A DNA stretch of 5,342 nt from JAUXIQ01 sp030620925 [NCBI: Nitrospinota bacterium] (GCA_030620925.1 JAUXIQ010000166.1:1-5342); one strand, 5' to 3'; shown: positions 1 through 5,194, counted from the stretch's first letter. The notes: generated from the letters alone by a model not told the origin. Numbers and translations are program-made.

Positions 1-657
1 AAACTATCCGCGGGAACCGCGCACGAGATACTCAATCCGCTGAACATAATCAGCATGCAGGCTCAGATAATGGAAATGGACTGGGGTCTTGAGCCGGACC
101 GGCAAAAAGCAATAACCAATATTCTAACCCAGGTGGAGAGGATAAAAAAGATAGCCGACGGTCTGCGGACTTTTTCCAGGGAGTACAAATTAAAGGGAGA
201 AGCGATAGTAAATCTTAATGATGTAATAGAAGAATCCCTGAACCTTATCGAACACGATCTGAAGCTGAACAATATCGAGATAATTAAAAACTTCATCCCG
301 GGGCTGCCCACGATCATAGCCGACAAGGGCCAGCTGATACAAGTGATTTTAAATATCATGATGAACGCTCAGGATGCCATGCCCGAGGGTGGAAAGCTGA
401 CCATAAAATCGCGTCTTTCGAAAAAAGGAGAAAGAGACACCATCGAGCTTGAATTCTCCGATACCGGTACCGGCATACCCTCAGACGTCCTGCCCAACAT
501 ATTCGACCCCTTCTTCACCACCAAGCCTGAGGACAAAGGTACGGGCCTCGGGCTTTCCATCTGCTACGGCATAGTGGAAAGGATGGGAGGAAAGATATAC
601 GCAGAGAGCACCAATGGCGAAGGCAGCACATTCACCCTCGAGTTACCCGCACCATAA
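1..657 (+). CDS. Sensor histidine kinase, C-terminal part (5'-truncated by window edge)
   Basis: The reading frame is open from base 1 to a TAA at 655-657, giving 218 residues of a larger protein; any sensor region (PAS, GAF or membrane) lies outside the window. Residues 1-17 are the H-box (LSAGTAHEILNPLNIIS) with the phospho-accepting histidine at residue 8, so the piece begins inside the HisKA dimerisation/phosphotransfer helix. The ATP-binding HATPase_c domain follows: N-box around residues 111-126 (LNIMMNAQDA, Asn118 and Asn122), G1 box DTGTGI at 154-159, F-box FDPFFTTK at 168-175 and G2 box GTGLGLSI at 180-187. All catalytic elements are present, so the enzyme should autophosphorylate on His8 and pass the phosphate to a receiver Asp. 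The protein ends right after the ATPase domain with no fused receiver. Two stand-alone receivers downstream on the same strand are the obvious candidate partners. An internal ATG at base 55 lies after the H-box and is not the start. The family is certain; the signal sensed is unknown. Confidence 0.95.
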   Translation, partial: KLSAGTAHEILNPLNIISMQAQIMEMDWGLEPDRQKAITNILTQVERIKKIADGLRTFSREYKLKGEAIVNLNDVIEESLNLIEHDLKLNNIEIIKNFIPGLPTIIADKGQLIQVILNIMMNAQDAMPEGGKLTIKSRLSKKGERDTIELEFSDTGTGIPSDVLPNIFDPFFTTKPEDKGTGLGLSICYGIVERMGGKIYAESTNGEGSTFTLELPAP

Positions 658-799
658 AGGGAAACTTTTCTGGCGGCAGTATCAGCAAATTATCAAGTAT
701 CCGGCAAACCCTCATAGCCGATTTTAAAATTTTCCCCCGTCCAATGGAAAGCCGATAGCATTCCTGGAAACGACTCGACACGGTCACGTAAAAGGCATC

Positions 800-829
800 T
801 TGACAAAGTGCTGCACAAAATGAGACAAT
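800..829 (+). promoter_or_regulatory. Candidate sigma-70 promoter for the first response regulator
   Basis: A perfect -35 TTGACA (800-805) is followed after 18 bases by GACAAT (824-829), which matches four of six positions of TATAAT. It lies in the 282-base gap after the kinase gene and about 110 bases before the GTG start of the first receiver, so that receiver could be transcribed independently of the kinase. The spacer is one base longer than ideal and the -10 is imperfect. The rest of the gap (658-939) shows no coding sequence. Confidence 0.4.
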
Positions 830-924
830 TTTCTTAGGAGTAATATTCCCGCCTGAGGACTGCCTGTTCACAGGAAATAATGCCGGCGCTGAAGTTGTAC
901 TTTCAGCCAAAGCCTATCCTAACC

Positions 925-933
925 GGGGAAAGG
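925..933 (+). promoter_or_regulatory. Ribosome binding site that sets a GTG start at 940
   Basis: GGGGAAAGG ends 6 bases before the GTG at 940-942. An in-frame ATG at 880 would add 20 residues with no resemblance to a receiver N-terminus and has only a short AGGA four bases upstream. The GTG start puts the acidic DD pair at residues 8-9, where the receiver family normally has it. Confidence 0.7.
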
Positions 934-939
934 TCCAGA

Positions 940-1341
940 GTGACCAAGATATTAGTCGTGGACGATGAAACAGCGCTCTGCGAGATGATTCACATCTTTC
1001 TATCCAGATGCGGATATGAGGTTTTGAAAGCCTCCAGCGGCGATGAGGCCTTGCAAAAGGTTAAAGATGATGAACCTTCCCTTGTGCTCCTTGACATAAA
1101 GATGCCCGGGTTGGACGGTCTCGAAACACTTCGACGCATCAAACAAAAAGGCAACTCCACGACGGTTATAATGTTGACCGCAGTCGCTGATAAAAATGTT
1201 AAACAAAAAGCTTCGGACCTGGGAGCAGACGACTATATCATAAAACCCGTTGATTTAAGGGACCTTCAGCAAAGCGTTCAGGATGCTATTAACCGTATTG
1301 CCGGCCAACACCGTTTTCCTTTAAAAGAAGAGAAATTGTGA
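940..1341 (+). CDS. Single-domain CheY-like response regulator (first of two)
   Basis: A 133-residue protein that is a lone receiver (REC) domain with no DNA-binding or enzymatic output domain. The conserved residues are in place: acidic pair Asp8-Asp9 for Mg2+, phospho-accepting Asp52 (LLDIKMPGLDG), switch Thr80 (MLTA) and Lys102 in the IKPVD motif. The last dozen or so residues form a short basic/acidic tail (ending KEEKL). The protein should be cytoplasmic and receive phosphate from a histidine kinase, probably the one encoded just upstream on the same strand. With no output domain it would act by protein-protein contact or pass the phosphate to a histidine phosphotransfer protein. The GTG start at 940 is chosen from the ribosome binding site at 925-933; the ATG at 880 is the alternative. 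It is about 48% identical (57 of 120 positions, ungapped hand alignment) to the next gene, which points to tandem duplication. Confidence 0.93.
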   Translation: MTKILVVDDETALCEMIHIFLSRCGYEVLKASSGDEALQKVKDDEPSLVLLDIKMPGLDGLETLRRIKQKGNSTTVIMLTAVADKNVKQKASDLGADDYIIKPVDLRDLQQSVQDAINRIAGQHRFPLKEEKL

Positions 1342-1541
1342 TTCCAAGACGCAAAACCGCTGTAAAGGAAACGAGAAAAATATAAACAAACTCGTGGATG
1401 GACACCTGGGGAGAGTAGGAGAAGAAATACTAAAATTACCCGCAGGGAAGACTTGTCGGACAGGATCAACCGCCGCATAAACTCACTCAAGCGTTTGGAT
1501 TACTACCAGGAATAGAAGATCGATTGATTGGTTTCTAACCG

Positions 1542-1551
1542 AAGGGGGGTG
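1542..1551 (+). promoter_or_regulatory. Ribosome binding site that sets a TTG start at 1558
   Basis: AAGGGGGGTG lies 1542-1551, its G-run ending 8 bases before TTG at 1558-1560. This start gives MPTLMVVDDES, matching the length of the neighbouring receiver's N-terminus residue for residue. An in-frame TTG at 1528 would add 10 residues and has no ribosome binding site in front of it. Confidence 0.65.
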
Positions 1552-1557
1552 TCTAAA

Positions 1558-1926
1558 TTGCCAACTCTCATGGTGGTAGACGATGAATCTACGGTCTGCG
1601 AGCTGATCAAGGTATTCTTGACCAAACAGGGCTACTCGGTTCAGACAGCCCATAGCGGCGAAGAGGCGCTGCAGAAGCTGCAAGATGAAGAGCCGTCTTT
1701 AATGGTCCTCGACGTGCGGATGACGGGCATAGACGGAATCGAAGTCCTGCGCCGGATCAGAAAAAGCGGCAGCAATTTACCGGTAATTATCATGACCGCC
1801 CTCCCCGAAGAGAAGTTGTTCCAGGAAGCGTTAAGCCTGGGGGCCAATAAATGCATTAAAAAACCCTTCGATTTAAAGTACCTTGAAGACAGTATTTGCT
1901 CTGCCATCAAGCCATCCGACTCATAA
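1558..1926 (+). CDS. Single-domain CheY-like response regulator (second of two, divergent)
   Basis: A 122-residue lone receiver domain that aligns without gaps to the preceding receiver. Core residues are kept: Asp8-Asp9, phospho-accepting Asp52 (VLDVRM), Thr80 (IMTA) and Lys102 (IKKPFD). Two usually conserved spots differ. The proline after the phosphorylation-site loop (MPGxDG in the sister gene) is threonine here (MTGIDG, Thr56), and the usual GADDYI segment before the lysine is GANKCI (residues 95-100). It remains phosphorylatable on paper, but its contact face or phosphate lifetime may differ from the sister protein. No output domain is present. It is separated from the first receiver by a 216-base gap with no good promoter, so co-transcription is possible. 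The TTG start is inferred from the ribosome binding site at 1542-1551. The protein ends a few residues after the last receiver helix, so it is not truncated. Confidence 0.92.
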   Translation: MPTLMVVDDESTVCELIKVFLTKQGYSVQTAHSGEEALQKLQDEEPSLMVLDVRMTGIDGIEVLRRIRKSGSNLPVIIMTALPEEKLFQEALSLGANKCIKKPFDLKYLEDSICSAIKPSDS

Positions 1927-2030
1927 AATCCATTAAAGTTAGTTCTAAACCTGCTTCCCTATACGCATCATTAACACCATACCGTAAATGCGTCATACCT
2001 TCGTCCGCGCTCCCCGGGTAATAACCATCC

Positions 2031-2042
2031 CCCCTGGAGGGG
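2031..2042. terminator. Weak GC hairpin in the convergent spacer
   Basis: CCCC (2031-2034), loop TGGA, GGGG (2039-2042) form a short symmetrical hairpin between the convergent second receiver gene and the glycosyltransferase gene. Its position suits a shared terminator for both strands. The stem is only 4 bp and neither side has a proper U-tract, so this is a weak call. The rest of the 134-base spacer (1927-2060) shows only a 6-bp inverted repeat, ACGCAT/ATGCGT (1963-1968 and 1988-1993). Confidence 0.2.
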
Positions 2043-2060
2043 CAAAGACCAGGGCCTTTT

Positions 2061-3311
2061 CTACGAAGCGGTCTCTCCCGGTATCTCCCTGTAGGCCTGC
2101 AGGGTATTCCTGGCTGCCAGTTTCCAGCTGAAGGCTTCTGCGGCCCGCTTGATCCCTTCCTCCGAAAGGACGCGGACAAGTTCGCGGTCGGTCATCACCC
2201 TCTTTATTGCCTGAGCTATTGCCCTGGGTGATGCCGGCGGCACCAGCAGGCCGCTCACACCGTCCTCAATTACCTCCGGTAGCGTGCCGGCGGTGGTGGC
2301 TACCACCGGCGCGCCGCAGGCCATGGCCTCCGCAGCGGGCAGGCCGAAGCCTTCGAACAGAGAAGGAACGGCTACCACCCCGGCCGAACAGTAGAGCCGC
2401 ACAAGCTCTTCATCGCTCACCTTTCCGGTGAACACCACCCTTTCTTCAAGTCCCAGCCGCTTGACCATCCGCGGAGCGAGGGTCTTATGCGGGAGACCGT
2501 CGTCCACCACGGTAAGCTTGAGGTGTCCGTCCATGAGGCTCAAGGCCTCCAGGAGGTAACGGATGCCTTTCTTCCTGTCCTCAGCGTTACCCACGAAGAG
2601 AATGTCAACTTCACCTCTGGGGACTCCGGGCAGGGGCCTGAAGAGGTCCAGGTCGATCCCGTTTCCGACTGTTTTGATTTTTTCCGGAGGGACCTTCCAC
2701 TCCCGCATTATGGCCGCCTCGCCTTCCCCGCAGGCGGTGAGGATACCATCCAGCCGCCGGGCAACAATGCCCTGCATGAATTGTGGGTAAAAGGTGAGCG
2801 TATAGAACTTCTCCATGAACGACCGATCCGACTCCAGGTCTATGCGCTTGTCGATAGAGAGGGGGTGGTGCACAGTGGAGACCACCGGAATGCCCAGAGA
2901 TTTCATAAGCAACAAACCGTAGCCCAGGCTCTGCACATCATGTATTATGTGGAACCGGCGGGCGCGCATCAGCTCTTTGAGCTTGAGGAAAGCACGCAGG
3001 CTGAAGGTCAACATCTCAGGGAAAACCCCCAGCGCGGTTACCGCCACTTCGTAGAAGTTCAGCGGAGAGAATATCTTGAACGGCCGGGGGGAAGAGGCGA
3101 AGCTGCGCCGCCTGCCCCACAGGTTGAGGTTTTCTATAGGGTGCACTTTCGCCCATTCCATGGGGGCCGGATAGGGAGGGCCGACTATGACGTCGATATT
3201 GTGCCCCAGACGGGCCAGCTCACGTGAAAGGTCGTAGAGATATATACCTTGCCCGCCGCAATGCATGTTCCCCCGATAGCAGACAAAACAGATGTTCATC
3301 GGCGATTCCAC
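2061..3311 (-). CDS. GT4-family glycosyltransferase (GT-B fold)
   Basis: A 416-residue protein of typical GT4 length, so complete. The N-terminal acceptor-side Rossmann domain opens with a beta strand (MNICFVCY) and the glycine-rich loop GGQGIY at residues 19-24, as in retaining GT4 enzymes. The C-terminal nucleotide-sugar domain begins near residue 235 (DILFVGN). It contains RKKGI at 246-250, where the family has basic residues contacting the donor phosphate, and the signature EGFGLPAAE (320-328) with the two glutamates eight apart, followed by GTLPEVIEDGVSGLLVPP. It probably moves a hexose from a nucleotide-activated donor to a lipid, glycan or small molecule at the cytoplasmic face; the substrate cannot be told. 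There is no signal peptide or membrane span. The start is GTG 3309-3311, with AAAGGGA 8 bases upstream. ATG 3297-3299 (four residues shorter) is the alternative but has only a weak GGA in front. The gene begins 13 bases after the stop of the upstream membrane-protein gene, whose TAA overlaps the ribosome binding site, so the two are co-transcribed and perhaps translationally coupled. Confidence 0.93.
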   Translation of the reverse strand: MESPMNICFVCYRGNMHCGGQGIYLYDLSRELARLGHNIDVIVGPPYPAPMEWAKVHPIENLNLWGRRRSFASSPRPFKIFSPLNFYEVAVTALGVFPEMLTFSLRAFLKLKELMRARRFHIIHDVQSLGYGLLLMKSLGIPVVSTVHHPLSIDKRIDLESDRSFMEKFYTLTFYPQFMQGIVARRLDGILTACGEGEAAIMREWKVPPEKIKTVGNGIDLDLFRPLPGVPRGEVDILFVGNAEDRKKGIRYLLEALSLMDGHLKLTVVDDGLPHKTLAPRMVKRLGLEERVVFTGKVSDEELVRLYCSAGVVAVPSLFEGFGLPAAEAMACGAPVVATTAGTLPEVIEDGVSGLLVPPASPRAIAQAIKRVMTDRELVRVLSEEGIKRAAEAFSWKLAARNTLQAYREIPGETAS

Positions 3312-3319
3312 TTCTGGTG

Positions 3320-3326
3320 TCCCTTT
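3320..3326 (-). promoter_or_regulatory. Ribosome binding site of the glycosyltransferase, overlapping the upstream stop codon
   Basis: Read on the minus strand, TAAAGGGA contains both the TAA stop of the membrane-protein gene (3325-3327) and the AAAGGGA ribosome binding site of the glycosyltransferase. Spacing to GTG 3311 is 8 bases, while spacing to ATG 3299 would be 20, too long. This favours the GTG start and suggests translational coupling. Confidence 0.55.
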
Positions 3327-3834
3327 ACGTTTGAGCGGGGCCTTTCCCCTGTGGTGAATTTTCCTGCCCCTGCATGAATGTCTTCCACATATTAACCACG
3401 AAAATGACCCCGGAAGCCAGCAGAAAGGCCCCGAAAATAACGCCGGCATGAAAGTAGAGGGATGAGACTCTGAACCGGGAGAGGTACTCGAAAAGAAAAA
3501 GCCCGCTCAGGCCCACCATTGCCATCCAGAAATGGACTTCGGCCATCCTGAGACTGTGGACTCTGGTCTTGTTGGCGAAGGCCGAGGGGAGGAGTTTGTA
3601 AGCAACTCCGAAAATGAGGAGGGTTATCCATCCGTAAACGCCAACGTGGGCGTGGACGAAGGAGGGCGCGGAAGGTATCAACCTGGAAAGCATCAGGTAC
3701 CCCATGATGGTGCTGATGAGGAAAAAAATGAAGCTGGCCAGTATGAACCGCCTGCAGATGGTATTGATCCTTTTCAGCTCATCTCTATCAGGGACGATGC
3801 TTGAGATCGGGGGTATCCCGGTGTTTGCGGACAT
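3325..3834 (-). CDS. Four-helix membrane protein related to heme-copper oxidase subunit I
   Basis: A 169-residue protein with a polar N-terminus (about 1-28), four predicted membrane helices (about 29-50, 66-83, 101-118 and 128-150) and a polar C-terminal tail. The motif HAHVGVYGW (61-69), followed by a second helix LLIFGVAYKLLP and then EVHFW (99-103), is what is seen in short proteins annotated as cytochrome c oxidase subunit I-like. Those resemble a few helices of cbb3/heme-copper subunit I but lack the full set of heme and copper ligands. His61, His63, His101 and His129 sit at helix starts and could bind heme or metal; this is inference. It is far too short to be an oxidase itself. The start is ATG 3832-3834, with GGAGGGG six bases upstream (3841-3847). 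The in-frame ATG at 3849 lies within that ribosome binding region and is rejected. It is the first gene of an operon with the glycosyltransferase. Function unknown; a role in heme, nitric oxide or oxygen chemistry is only a possibility. Confidence 0.85.
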   Translation of the reverse strand: MSANTGIPPISSIVPDRDELKRINTICRRFILASFIFFLISTIMGYLMLSRLIPSAPSFVHAHVGVYGWITLLIFGVAYKLLPSAFANKTRVHSLRMAEVHFWMAMVGLSGLFLFEYLSRFRVSSLYFHAGVIFGAFLLASGVIFVVNMWKTFMQGQENSPQGKGPAQT

Positions 3835-3865
3835 AATAGGCCCCTCCATGAATGCGGTTTAGCAG

Positions 3866-3902
3866 TGTGGCCCACTCCGGGTTCCGCAGGCTACAGGCCA
3901 CA
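3866..3902. repeat. 7-bp inverted repeat in the divergent control region
   Basis: TGTGGCC (3866-3872) and GGCCACA (3896-3902) are perfect inverted copies separated by 23 bases. They lie in the leader of the minus-strand membrane-protein gene and just upstream of the -35 box of the rightward promoter. They could be a regulator site or an RNA hairpin in the leftward leader; no family of regulator is recognised. Confidence 0.35.
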
Positions 3903-3908
3903 ATCTGA

Positions 3909-3936
3909 TTGACATCGGGTGTGCACGAACTATAAT
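3909..3936 (+). promoter_or_regulatory. Consensus sigma-70 promoter for the hydratase operon
   Basis: TTGACA (3909-3914) and TATAAT (3931-3936) both match the consensus perfectly, with a 16-base spacer, and transcription should begin near 3943. This places about 100 bases of leader before the first hydratase start. The spacer contains GTGCAC (3921-3926), a small palindrome. On the opposite strand TATAGT (from 3929-3934) could serve as a leftward -10 for the membrane-protein operon, but no -35 accompanies it, so that divergent promoter is not called. Confidence 0.8.
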
Positions 3937-3984
3937 CAAGTCCCTAAAATAAAATAGAATGGATATACAGTCAAACCTAAAAAG

Positions 3985-4020
3985 GGCCCGGGCAATTCAG
4001 GGGAAATTATCTGAAGGGCC
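3985..4020 (+). other. Potential RNA hairpin in the hydratase mRNA leader
   Basis: GGCCC (3985-3989) can pair with GGGCC (4016-4020), and inside it TTCAG (3996-4000) pairs with CTGAA (4011-4015) around a 10-base loop; a 6-base bulge (3990-3995) interrupts the left side. The structure ends 11 bases before the ribosome binding site at 4032-4040. It has no U-tract, so it is not a terminator by itself. It may affect mRNA stability or access to the ribosome binding site. It does not match a riboswitch class I can recognise by eye. Confidence 0.35.
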
Positions 4021-4031
4021 ATGTTTCGATG

Positions 4032-4040
4032 AAGGAGGTG
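4032..4040 (+). promoter_or_regulatory. Ribosome binding site that sets the start of the first hydratase gene
   Basis: AAGGAGGTG is almost the full anti-16S complement and lies 5 bases (7 from the GGAGG core) before ATG 4046. The in-frame ATG at 3959 would add 29 residues unlike the family, has no ribosome binding site, and lies only about 16 bases after the predicted transcription start. Confidence 0.85.
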
Positions 4041-4045
4041 CAGGT

Positions 4046-4483
4046 ATGGTCGAGTATGACAAGAGCGTTTTAGGTGTGGACTCGGAGCCCGCCGCCGATG
4101 AGGTGGAAAAGGGCGCCATCAGAAAGTTCGCCGCCGCCATCGGCGACGACAACCCTATCTACAACGAGGAGGACTACTGCGAAAAAACCGGCTTCGGCTC
4201 ACTGGTCGCTCCTCCAACCTTCCTTACGACGTTTCGCGCATCTCCCGTCCCGGACATCAAGCTGCAGTTCGGCAAGGTGGGCCTGCACGGCGGCCAGGCT
4301 TACGAGTTTTACAAGCCTATCAAAGCGGGGGACAAGATCACATACTCCAACAAGGTATCCGACGTCACCGAGCGTGACGGCCGCACGGGAAAGATGGTGT
4401 TCACCGTGATTGAGACCACCTTCACCAATCAGGACGGAGAGAAGGTCGCCGTAGCCCGCAGCACCGGAATCAGGCGAGAATAG
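4046..4483 (+). CDS. MaoC/FAS1-like hotdog hydratase subunit, probably non-catalytic partner
   Basis: A 145-residue single hotdog-fold protein of the MaoC_dehydrat_N (FAS1-like dehydratase) type. Visible family elements are the helix AIRKFAAAIGDDNPIYNEEDY (24-44), APPTF (55-59), and the stretch LHGGQAYEFYKPIKAGDKI (80-98) that leads into the central sheet. In catalytic members the GD-x4-H pattern provides an Asp/His pair. Here the corresponding segment is GDDNPIY (33-39), with tyrosine where the histidine should be, so this chain probably does not catalyse alone. It lies 39 bases upstream of a second hotdog gene that keeps the Asp and His, the arrangement seen in HadA/HadB-type heterodimers. 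Together they would dehydrate (R)-3-hydroxyacyl thioesters or hydrate the trans-2-enoyl form. The acyl chain and carrier (CoA or ACP) are unknown. It is the first gene after a consensus promoter and leader. Fold is confident; partner role is inferred. Confidence 0.92.
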   Translation: MVEYDKSVLGVDSEPAADEVEKGAIRKFAAAIGDDNPIYNEEDYCEKTGFGSLVAPPTFLTTFRASPVPDIKLQFGKVGLHGGQAYEFYKPIKAGDKITYSNKVSDVTERDGRTGKMVFTVIETTFTNQDGEKVAVARSTGIRRE

Positions 4484-4522
4484 CGGAGCATGCAGACAGG
4501 AAATCAGTGAGGAGGAAGAACG

Positions 4523-4954
4523 ATGGGAAAAGAGCTTTATTTCGAAGACGTCAACGTGGGAGATGATATACCCTCCCTGGCTAAAGAACCCACCACGCAA
4601 CAACTGGTGATGTATGCCGGGGCGTCGGGAGATTTCTACCAGATACATTACGACCACCATTTCGCAGTAAACGCAGGGCTAAACGACGGTGTCATCGTTC
4701 ACGGCATGCTGAGCATGGGCTGGGTGGCTCAGATGCTCACCGACTGGCTGCCCGACTGGGGTCTGCGAAAGATCGACGTGCGCTTCTCGGCTATGGCCAT
4801 ACCGGGGAATACCATCACCTGCAAAGGGAAAATAACCGAAAAGTATCAGGAAAACGGGAAGAACTATATAAACTGCGACATATCATGCGAGAACCAGGAG
4901 GGAACGAAGACAGTCATGGGCACCGCCACCGCCGAGCTCCCCTCTAAAGGATAA
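4523..4954 (+). CDS. MaoC-type (R)-hydratase/dehydratase, catalytic subunit
   Basis: A 143-residue hotdog protein with the hydratase-2 motif ASGDFYQIHYDHHFAVNAG from residue 34 on. Asp37 and His42 are the expected catalytic pair, equivalent to the Asp/His dyad of (R)-specific enoyl-CoA hydratases such as PhaJ, and GVIVHGMLSMG (56-66) is the conserved glycine-rich segment after it. The C-terminal half carries RFSAMAIPGNTITCKGKI (88-105), the usual strand pair. It ends with the last strand (TVMGTATAELP), so it is complete. The start ATG has AGGAGG (4510-4515) with a 7-base spacer. Likely reaction: reversible water addition to trans-2-enoyl thioesters, in a heterodimer with the upstream gene product, in fatty-acid synthesis, a mycolic-like elongation or (R)-beta-oxidation; which one cannot be told. 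The two genes share one operon. Confidence 0.94.
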   Translation: MGKELYFEDVNVGDDIPSLAKEPTTQQLVMYAGASGDFYQIHYDHHFAVNAGLNDGVIVHGMLSMGWVAQMLTDWLPDWGLRKIDVRFSAMAIPGNTITCKGKITEKYQENGKNYINCDISCENQEGTKTVMGTATAELPSKG

Positions 4955-4991
4955 AGGCCGCAATATCCAGGGGGAAAGCTTAAAGAAACTA

Positions 4992-5021
4992 TGAGGGGGC
5001 CTTCTCAAAAATGCCCCCTCA
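4992..5021 (+). terminator. GC-rich hairpin, probable terminator of the hydratase operon
   Basis: TGAGGGGGC (4992-5000) pairs perfectly with GCCCCCTCA (5013-5021) around a 12-base loop, 37 bases after the stop of the second hydratase gene. No U-run follows at once; the first T-rich stretch (CTTTT) is about 16 bases on. A second C-run (5025-5030 region, CCCCCCATA) could compete for the same G-run through TATG at 4989-4993. It may be a terminator of low efficiency or a 3'-end stability hairpin. Confidence 0.6.
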
Positions 5022-5076
5022 CGCTCCCCCCATAACTTTTGTGTATGTCCTTCCAATTTCCACGCCCGTATAGCTT

Positions 5077-5127
5077 AATTACCGGTCAAAAAATACCAAA
5101 TCGTATGAATTACCCTAATTAATACCA
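5077..5127 (+). repeat. Two imperfect direct repeats, possible operator
   Basis: AATTACC occurs at 5077-5083 and again at 5108-5114 (31 bases apart), and each is followed by ATACCA (5093-5098 and 5122-5127, 29 bases apart). The two repeated units of roughly 22 bases lie about three helical turns apart, directly upstream of the TTGACA at 5136. This arrangement fits tandem activator sites or an A/T-rich upstream element, but the AT-rich background makes chance similarity possible. Confidence 0.35.
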
Positions 5128-5130
5128 GAA

Positions 5131-5194
5131 AATACTTGACAAAAAGAGTAATTTTTCCTAAATATCATTAATAGCACCGAAATTATCAAGTATT
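5131..5194. repeat. 9-bp inverted repeat around a candidate promoter
   Basis: AATACTTGA (5131-5139) and TCAAGTATT (5186-5194) are exact inverted copies with 46 bases between them. The left arm overlaps the TTGACA box and the right arm lies about 22 bases beyond the candidate -10. The right arm is also part of a 14-base sequence repeated at 687-700. Confidence 0.45.
5136..5164 (+). promoter_or_regulatory. Candidate promoter reading toward the right edge
   Basis: A perfect -35 TTGACA (5136-5141) is followed after 17 bases by TAAATA (5159-5164), which matches TATAAT at only three positions; TATCAT at 5163-5168 is a better -10 but its spacer would be 21. The A/T-rich sequence upstream would suit a promoter. 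If real, it would drive a gene beyond the window edge through a leader of at least 170 bases. Confidence 0.35.

Noticed and set aside
632-910. 92-residue minus-strand open frame after the kinase gene
   Set aside because: There is no recognisable domain and composition is irregular. It overlaps the 3' end of the kinase and the candidate promoter region, and no promoter or ribosome binding site supports it.
880-942. ATG start at 880 for the first receiver
   Set aside because: It adds 20 residues unlike receiver N-termini and has a poor ribosome binding site; GTG 940 has GGGGAAAGG at six bases and fits the family.
2487-3227. 246-residue plus-strand open frame
   Set aside because: It lies wholly antisense to the glycosyltransferase, whose motifs are unmistakable. 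The frame is a by-product of GC-rich codons, and its translation resembles no protein family.
3959-4045. Upstream ATG 3959 extending the first hydratase by 29 residues
   Set aside because: There is no ribosome binding site, the residues are unlike the family, and it lies very close to the predicted transcription start; ATG 4046 has AAGGAGGTG.
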